A DNA stretch of 64,000 nucleotides from Solanum dulcamara. Its lineage: Eukaryota > Streptophyta > Magnoliopsida > Solanales > Solanaceae. The stretch is from contig NC_077243.1 in NCBI RefSeq assembly GCF_947179165.1, forward strand, positions 32,130,001-32,194,000. The letters run 5' to 3'. Under the pieces are notes generated by a model that saw only the letters and a program-made list of their open reading frames with translations, searched no databases and had not been told where the DNA came from. Numbering within the stretch: the stretch's first letter is position 1; each line of letters begins with the position of its first letter. Below are positions 57,006 through 64,000 of the stretch, in pieces. The position numbers and the translations under genes were made by a program.

Positions 57006-58305
57006 GGAACTTGAAGTCCACAAGCTTAAAAATAATACTGCAAGTTCTCATTAGGAAATTAAAGTTATTCTATTTAAATTTAGGAGTCTATATTTTTTAT
57101 AAAACTTTTACATATCGATTCTTTTGAGTATTTACATTACGAAAGTTTTGGATGCTTTGTACTTCTTTTACGTTTAGGGAGTTCTATATATTGGTTAAAA
57201 CAATAAAGAAAAAAATTTAATAGGAGAATACGTAGGAAACTTATTAGTACTAAAATTCTCATATTTTTACCGCTTCACTAGTTGTAGTAGATAAGAACTC
57301 TCAATATTTAGTACTTTAAAATTTACTAATTTGTTTTTAATCTTTTCTTATTCGAATTATATTGTCTAGATTTTTTATTTCTTAAATCTTTTCTTATTCG
57401 AATTATTAAAAATCCTAACATTTAAGACTTTAAATCAATTATAATTTTATTAACTTATAGCAATTTTGGTATCAGTATTCTACCGGTATTTAAAGTTCAA
57501 AAATTGTAAAATTCTAGACGAAAAAATAACTTTCGTAATCATCCATTTAAAATCCTTATATTTTACTTTTTTTTTTATATAAGGAAGAAAGACCATAAGT
57601 TTTCATACATACCCTCAAGCCAAATTCATAAAAGTGTATTTTTCTTGTTCGAGTTAACAAGGATTGTTTTTTGCCAATCTCTAAAGTATGATCATGTAGA
57701 GCACACCAAATCATGCAATATAAGAAAGAAGAGATATGTATTATCACGGCTATTAATTTGATTAGACAGGAATGTGTTGTTGCCTCACACGTTAGTGAAG
57801 CTAATTATACTTGAGACACCATTATTGTTGGATTGTACACCTGTTATAATATTTATGCTACTGCGTGCTGGTGATAGATCATAAAGAAAACGTTTTCATA
57901 AATAAATTGATGATTTGAAGGAATACGACAATGAAGACCTGAAATTCTGTTGATATAGAAGATAAATTCTCGAACGATATTACAACCTACGTGTTCATAA
58001 GTTTAATTGGTAATATTACTAATTGATTATTTACATTACTCTATCGAGTGTCATATAATTAGTTAAAATAATAATTTTTTTATCAAACAGGAGCACAACT
58101 TTATTTACAACATTATTAGTTATTTTAATGTTGGAGTAATTATTTATCTCAATTAATATGAAAAATTTAATTGTACGAGAATTATAACCATTATGTTTTG
58201 ATGTAAACTTTTAAATCTACGAGTAATATGCTGATGAAGTTCATAATTAAACTTAATTTTTCTCTATAATATTTGTTATCAAATGAGGTACGCGCTTTGA
58301 TCATA
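57006..58305. other. AT-rich DNA without recognised genes
   Basis: No coding remnant is recognised. A 22-bp direct repeat (AATCTTTTCTTATTCGAATT followed by AT) lies at 57339-57360 and 57385-57406. Degenerate similarity links about 57130-57230 with about 58020-58110 (TATTTACATTAC, GAGT-TATAT, GGTTAAAA). This may be the original low-copy DNA into which the elements moved. Confidence 0.5.
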
Positions 58306-59130
58306 TCTATTTATACTATATTAAAAGCATAAATATCCTTAAAATATTGATTGAATTTTTTGCCCTTCATTAAAAAACTATTCTTTAGACAGTATCGTCT
58401 TTTTCTATTTTTCCAGATTATTATTATTTTAACTTTATAATATTTACAATTAAGGAGTCCTAATATATATGGTAAGAACAAAATATATGGTAAGTAGTAT
58501 TAGAAGAATTAATAATCAAGGAATTCTAAAATATATGATAACAATAAAATATATCCAAAAAAATATGGTAAGAGAAAAATATTAAGTATTGAATATCACA
58601 TAACGTGATTTGCACTTTTTTTAAAAGGAAATTTTCAAGACAGCAATATTTTAAGTATTTAATAGAATCTAGCTATATTTTAATATTTATTAAAAGTGGA
58701 AATAATTTGACTTGCTATTTAGATATTTTTTGTATTTTTTTTTACTTAATAGAATACAAGTACTTAAGAACAGATAGGAGAAAATTATGGGATAATATCT
58801 TTCAAATATGGTAAATGTTAATTACGTTACTTATTAGGAGATCCAAATAGCTGAATTAAATTATCAGTTTTCTCTCTTCCTTCATTAAGGAGCTTCAATC
58901 TTCTTCATCATCATCCATAACAATCCTCAATTCTTGTGTAAATGCAATTCGTTTGTTAAAATTTGTGGCTACAAAGATGAGATCGATCCGAAAAACACAA
59001 CAAGTATGCTTATAGAAAATGAATATAACTTGAGAAATAATATATAAAACAAAAGGATGGTCTGATGATAAAAAATATTGCACCATAGTTTAGAAAAGAT
59101 AAAAAATTAAATTGAAATAAAAAGCAGATT

Positions 59131-59360
59131 GAATGGAATACAGATCTAATAGTGTATAAATATTCAGAAAAAATATTTAAAAAATGCAATGAAATATAAA
59201 TCAGGTAGAATGGAATACAGATTTACTTGTCTATAAATATTCAGAAAGCATACAAATATGTAATGAAATACAAATCATGTATAATGGAATACAAATCTAC
59301 TTTCCTATAAATATTCAGAAAGAATACAAAAATTCAATGAAATACAATTTGCATGAAAAA
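59131..59360. repeat. Tandem repeats of about 75 bp, three copies
   Basis: GAATGGAATACAGATCTA, CTATAAATATTCAGAAA and GCAATGAAATACAAATCA recur, with GAATGGAATA-type starts at 59131, 59208 and 59281. Confidence 0.8.
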
Positions 59361-59943
59361 TATACAATACTAAATGATAAATACAAAATAAATTATAGAT
59401 AAAAGATATCATTTTCGGTTAAACTATAAATATAATTAAAGGATACAATTACTATTAACAAAAATAAAGATTTAAAAGACATCAAATTACTATAATTAAT
59501 TAAATGACATGCATTGAGATTGAATACATTCTAATATTATAGATAAAATTTCAAATATAAGTGGCACACATCTGGATTGAATATATACTAATATGAATAC
59601 AACTATAATAAGCCTATATATTAGAATGAATATTATTTATTAAAAGATACAATAATCCTAAAATCTACAGATACAATGATAATAGTAATGAAAAATACAG
59701 ATATTATTAAGAAAATACTAAATATAAAAAGAGATTTAGTAGGATGAAAATAATGAGAAATGATAGATAATACAAGTCAAAAAAAATCTACCATGATATA
59801 TGATGCATATTTTGTTATTTAAATCAGTAGGATTCTATTGGGAATGAAATTTTGGAAATTTTGGAAAAAAATAGAGAAGAAGGAAGAGAGATAAGTAGGA
59901 ATTGAAAAAAAAATAGAGAGAAAATAGAAAATGGGGGAAAGAA

Positions 59944-60547
59944 ATGTGACCATTAAGAGAGTGAGTCACTTTACGATTAATATTTTTTATTTCTCTAAAA
60001 ATGTGTGTATATCAAGCTGACAAAAATTAGGAACTAAATTGGGATACTATTAATTTGCTATAGAACAATAATATAGCTATTATTGATAATTTTCTTAAAC
60101 TATAGTCTTTTTCACTAAATAAGTTAAGAATTTTGACTAATTCACTAATTTTTCTTTTTTTAATTGATTCCCAACTTTTATTTTAGTTAAACACTAATCA
60201 TAATAATTAGGGAGTATTTGGTGTCAATAGATAATATTTTATCCTTAATAATTTAAAATTAACTATTTTGATAAAGTGAACAACAGTAGAATCCTAACAC
60301 TTAGTGCCATTATTTTTAACAAAGTAAACAATATTAGGAGTCCTAACACTACCATATAGGAGTCGATCTTATTCCTAACACTACAATGATTATTTCTGTT
60401 TTTGGCAAAATAATAACTACAAACTTTCAAATTAACTACTTTTGTCCATTCCAAATTCCAAATTATGATCAATCACCACCGCTAAGAGGTATTTTGATTT
60501 TTAATAAATTCTAATAAGGGATACAATATATACATACATATATATAT
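59944..60547. repeat. 604-bp tandem duplication, copy 1
   Basis: Starts ATGTGACCATTAAGAGAGTG and ends in a short TA run. It is almost identical to 60548-61151. Confidence 0.95.
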
Positions 60548-61133
60548 ATGTGACCATTAAGAGAGTGAGTCACTTTACGATTAATATTTTTTATTTCTCT
60601 AAAAATGTGTGTATATCAAGCTGACAAAAATTAGGAACTAAATTGGGATATTATTAATTTGCTATAGAACAATAATATAGCTATTATTGATAATTTTCTT
60701 AAACTATAGTCTTTTTCACTAAATAAGTTGAGAATTTTGACTAATTCACTAATTTTTCTTTTTTTAATTGATTCCCAACTTTTATTTTAGTTAAACACTA
60801 ATCATAATAATTAGGGAGTATTTGGTGTCAATAGATAATATTTTATCCTTAATAATTTAAAATTAACTATTTTGATAAAGTGAACAACAGTAGAATCCTA
60901 ACACTTAGTGCCATTATTTTTAACAAAGTAAACAATATTAGGAGTCCTAACACTACCATATAGGAGTCGATCTTATTCCTAACACTACAATGATTATTTC
61001 TGTTTTTGGCAAAATAATAACTACAAACTTTCAAATTAACTACTTTTGTCCATTCCAAATTCCAAATTATGATCAATCACCACCGCTAAGAGGTATTTTG
61101 ATTTTTAATAAATTCTAATAAGGGATACAATAT

Positions 61134-61151
<18 letters not shown>
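60548..61151. repeat. 604-bp tandem duplication, copy 2
   Basis: Differences from copy 1 are few, e.g. GGGATATT for GGGATACT and AAGTTGAG for AAGTTAAG. It runs into a longer TA microsatellite (to about 61181). Each copy holds the same unremarkable 69-codon minus-strand open frame. Confidence 0.95.

Positions 61152-61182
<31 letters not shown>
61135..61182. repeat. (TA)n microsatellite
   Basis: About 20 consecutive TA units after ATACATACA. Confidence 0.9.
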
Positions 61183-61183
<1 letters not shown>

Positions 61184-61471
61184 TTTTTCTCGAAGAACCC
61201 AAATTCAAAAACGGTTTATGGCAAAAATTCTATCCCACTAGTTAGTATTTTTGTATTATTTTTTATGGGATTTCTTTACTACTTATTTTCTTTTCTTATT
61301 ATTTTTGATATGTTTTATTTCAGTGAAAAGTCTAACTCAAACAACTTCTCTATCTTCACAGGGCAAGGATAAAGTTACATTTTAAAAAAAATTATGCACT
61401 AAATGATATGAGTTACACGCGTAATAATTTAATCAATTTATATATTATTTTATAAATTAATGCGATACACA

Positions 61472-61497
61472 CGTGTAAAGCACGTATACTGAACTAG
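61472..61497 (+). terminator. Helitron 3' hairpin and CTAG terminus
   Basis: CACGTGTAAAGCACGT can fold as a 5-bp stem with a 5-nt loop; ATACTGAA and CTAG follow. In Helitrons this signal ends rolling-circle transfer. Confidence 0.65.
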
Positions 61498-62357
61498 TTA
61501 TCTAATAAGCACCTACCATGCCAATAATATCGACATAAGATTACCCTAAAAAAAACTAACCACCGTATATATAATGCTTTTTATCAAATTTTATTCTTGG
61601 ATGTTTACTTCCATGATATTTGAGTAGTAGTGATGACTGAGAAAGGTAATAGATGATTTATGCATTAATAAGTTTCTAAGCATGATCTCCACCATTAATT
61701 GCACCATCCAAATTATATATATATATATATATATATATTTCACGTGGTTTGATAGGTCATGAAGAGAGGAGTTGAAAAAAAACAGATTATGAAGAGGCGG
61801 TGAATACAAAATATAGATACAAAAATAAGTTACGAGGATACTGAATGAAAATATATGAGTCGATTTTAATTAACTACAAATTATTTCATGAAACAAATCT
61901 CTATATATAAAAACAAGTGAAATTTAGAAGTTTAGCCATATATAAATATGGGGGGTGAGTGGGGTGGTGATGATGGTGGTGGGAAAAGAAGGTGATTAGT
62001 TTTATAAGTATAATATTGAATTATTGATGCATGTCTTTATATGTTCAAAAGCTATTCACTAAAAATGGATGAATAATTCAAATGAGTTATTTTGATATTA
62101 CTAATTAATTGGATAACTTGTTGTTAGATAAGATTTAATCATCCCACGTAAAACATGCTTAGTATCAATTAAAATAATCTCAAAGGTGGAGAAGTAGTTG
62201 AAACGCACTAAAACATTTCAGCAGTCAAAAAATATTTTCCTTTCTTTCTTAATTCCAAAATATGATTTGTGAATCTTCTCAAAAACAATAATTAGCTTTA
62301 ATAATATTTTTAATTATATGCACAGTACATATGTATATAGTGTACGTTAATAAGTTT
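61498..62357. other. AT-rich spacer without recognised genes
   Basis: No coding remnant or element end recognised. A short (TA)n run lies at 61713-61738, and a GGGGGGTGAGTGGGG stretch at about 61950-61965. It separates the Helitron from the copia LTR. Confidence 0.5.
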
Positions 62358-62688
62358 TGTAGAAATCTCAACAAAAGAATGAGAAAAATCAAGGATTGTA
62401 TTGATGATAATAAATTAGTACAAATCTCCTTTATATAGGAGTGAGTTGTAGAGTCCTAGGCTAGCTAAAATTAGAGTTACTACAATACAAATATAATGAG
62501 ATTAATTACAAATTAACTACTGCATGTACATAGCAGCACCCTAGTCCTACTCTGACTCTCTAACTCCAACCGTGAATCCGATTATAATTTAACTCTTTAG
62601 CAGTCTTTGACAGTCTGCAGCACTCCTATCAGTTTGACCATATTGTTCAACCCGTTCCTTAGATTCATCATGATCCTTATCTTGAACA
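62358..62688 (-). repeat. 3' LTR of copia element J
   Basis: Plus-strand ends are TGTAGAAATC and TTGAACA, so the minus strand starts TGTTCAAGATAAGG after the polypurine tract and ends GATTTCTACA. The length of 331 bp is usual for short copia LTRs. The bases outside are AGTTT. Confidence 0.78.
62429..62437 (-). promoter_or_regulatory. Probable TATA box in copia LTR
   Basis: CCTATATAAAGG on the minus strand gives TATATAAAG, about 255 bp after the LTR start; likely the U3 promoter. Confidence 0.6.
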
Positions 62689-62697
62689 CTTCCCCTC
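62689..62697 (-). other. Polypurine tract of copia element J
   Basis: GAGGGGAAG on the minus strand, directly before TGTTCAAG. Confidence 0.78.
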
Positions 62698-62749
62698 AAT
62701 CTAGTGAGTGGATGGAACAGTTACTCCTAGCTTGCTTCAAAAACCAGCA

Positions 62750-63175
62750 AAGACTTGCTTTGTCAATGTTAGTTAGTTGATCCTTGGACCTCACAAAGTG
62801 AGTAAGAAGTTAACCTCTAGCCATATTTTCTGGAACAAAATGATAGTCCATCTCAACATATTTTATTCTAGCATGCATAACTGGATTGACTGTCATGTAC
62901 AAGGCACTCAAGTTATCACAATACAACGTAGGAACTGACTTGAGGTACACCCAAGATCATGAAGTAGATGGTGACATGTCATCTTTGTTGCAGTGGAGGC
63001 TAGTGCTCTATACTCAACTTCAGCACTTGATCTTGCTACTGTAGTCTGTTCCTTGGACGTCCAAGAAATACAATTTGCACCTAGGTGGATGTTATAGCCT
63101 GTAGTTGATCTCCTAGTAGTGGTTCAGCCTCCCCAATCAATATTTGAATATCCATACAACCTAAAAGATGATTAT
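62750..63175 (-). pseudogene. pol: Element J RNase H remnant
   Basis: The minus strand reads GYSNIDWGG near 63130-63165 (family: SDADWAG), then [20 protein letters not shown] and [10 protein letters not shown] at about 62990-63090, a strongly conserved copia signature with the catalytic Glu. Text decays towards 62760. A stop follows DWGG. Confidence 0.86.
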
Positions 63176-64000
63176 GAAATAATTCTGAGTCCAAAGTTTA
63201 GAGTACCTTTGATGTACCTTATAGTCCTTTTGACTCCTTGAAGATGCTTAATATTAGAACTTTTCATAAACTGACTTACTAGATTAATTGCATGTGTGAT
63301 ATCAGGTCTTGTGAGTGTAAAGTACTGAAGATTCCCTACTATTATTCTGTATAGAGAGGCATTTACAAGAATTCTCACGGCTTCATGTAAACCATGCTTT
63401 TGAGCCTAAGGAGTAGCGATAGCCTTTGCAAAAGTCACATCAGGCTTATCCAGTAACTCAGCAGTATACTTACTCTAACTCAAATGAATTTCTCCTGCAA
63501 AATACTTGATCTACTCCTAGAAAGAAGTGTAAAGGACCAAGATCTTTCATAGCAAATGTTTTCCCAAGTTGTAGAACCAACTATGAGACATATAATGGGT
63601 TACTTAGCTTCTTGTGACAATAATGTCATCTACATATAATAAGAGGAAAATGGTACCTTTGTGAGTTTGCAAACTACAAAGGAACCCAAGATGTAGTAGA
63701 TGCATGCTAAACTTATCAGACCAGGCTCTTGGTGCCTATTTAAGACCATACAGTGTATTCTTCAATAAACAGTCATGTTGAGGATACCTCAGATCAACAA
63801 GATCAAGAGGTTGACTCATGTATATCTTCTCTTGCAAGAAACCATATAGAAATGCATTTTTCACTTTTAACTGCCTGATGCCCCGCTTAGAGCTAACAAC
63901 AATGGATAAAACTACCTTAATAGTTGTGGCCTTAACCATAGGGCTAAATTTTTCTTCAAAATCTATCCCTTCAAGTTGTGAGAAACTCCTGGCAACAAGC
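63172..64000 (-). pseudogene. pol: Element J reverse transcriptase remnant
   Basis: The piece at 63736-63939 reads TIKVVLSIVVSSKRGIRQLK, VKNAFLYGFLQEKIYMSQPL and DCLLKNTLYGLK (motif A region; the usual D before NAFL is K here). The catalytic block LLLYVDDIIVT is intact at 63625-63636. The connection at 63172-63378 reads LYRIIVGNLQYFTLTRPDIT and FMKSSNIKHLQGVKRTIRYI. Frame breaks lie near 63400, 63500 and 63730. It continues past the window edge. Confidence 0.9.

Larger units (their letters stand above)
58306..61497 (+). mobile_element. Probable non-autonomous Helitron
   Basis: The 5' end TCTATTTATACTATATTAAA is preceded by A and is typical of plant Helitron starts. The 3' end has a stem-loop ACGTG-TAAAG-CACGT (61471-61485) followed after eight bases by CTAG (61494-61497) and then T, the rolling-circle terminator form with insertion between A and T. 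No RepHel coding text is seen in the 3.2 kb, so it would be non-autonomous. It contains about 75-bp repeats (59131-59360) and a 604-bp tandem duplication. Confidence 0.7.
62358..64000 (-). mobile_element. Element J: Ty1-copia element, 3' part (minus strand)
   Basis: A minus-strand pol with copia-type RT (YVDD) and RNase H, then a polypurine tract and a short LTR. The remainder (integrase, protease, gag, 5' LTR) continues beyond the right edge. Stops in RT and RNase H show it is dead. Confidence 0.88.

Noticed and set aside
57006..58305. Remainder of the right LTR of element H beyond element I
   Set aside because: The expected text (AATCGGAGGGC, TGTATCTCTCTCTCC, as at 40110-40160) is not present in this stretch.
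58895..59086. Minus-strand 63-codon frame ending in acidic residues
   Set aside because: AT-rich chance frame in the proposed Helitron; no domain recognised.
60263..61076. Two identical 69-codon minus-strand frames as a duplicated gene
   Set aside because: They lie in the 604-bp duplication of AT-rich DNA; identity reflects the recent duplication, and no domain or coding bias is seen.

Overview
The window is nuclear DNA from a flowering plant, most probably a nightshade (Solanaceae; a Capsicum- or Solanum-type genome). The evidence is AT-rich sequence packed with nested Ty3 chromoviruses whose gag-pol remnants resemble those common in nightshades, an Athila-type Ty3 fragment, a Ty1-copia end, a probable Helitron and a 5S rRNA-derived sequence of plant type. 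The family-level organism call is inference. I found no intact host gene, no tRNA gene and no intact transposon protein. Every coding stretch is a decayed retroelement remnant.

Layout. 1-6762: element A (Ty3 chromovirus, +), from mid-gag to a full 3' LTR. It sits inside element B (6763-15940, -), whose chromodomain coding region it splits. A solo LTR (12008-14462, perfect GTGAG target duplication) lies inside B's 5' LTR. 16199-18594: element C (+), with an internally deleted LTR, gag, protease and RT, cut after the RT active site. 18595-20649: repeat-rich pieces, including a 33-bp tandem array, a reversed LTR end and an unassigned block. 20650-23025: 5' LTR, primer-binding site and first gag codons of element E (+), fused head-on to element F (23026-31852, -). 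F keeps decayed gag-pol and a full 5' LTR, and its gag is split by about 790 bp of foreign DNA. 31853-36573: Athila-type fragment G (-).

36574-47146: element H (-), a large non-coding LTR element of LARD type. Its left LTR contains a 1.35-kb poly(A)-tailed insertion with a 17-bp target duplication. Both LTRs carry arrays of 49-bp repeats, and the 1.5-kb internal domain carries a 5S rRNA-like sequence next to the polypurine tract. 47147-57005: element I (-), the same family as F. Its 3' LTR is mostly deleted and carries another solo LTR (47244-49571, perfect TAGAA duplication). 57006-58305 is AT-rich and unassigned. 58306-61497 has both ends of a non-autonomous Helitron and contains a 604-bp tandem duplication. 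62358 to the end is the 3' part of a Ty1-copia element (-).

Relative order seen in the nesting: B before A; B before the GTGAG solo LTR; I before the TAGAA solo LTR; H before its poly(A) insertion; G before or at the arrival of H. The window therefore reads as layers of insertion, solo-LTR formation and deletion rather than as a set of cooperating genes.
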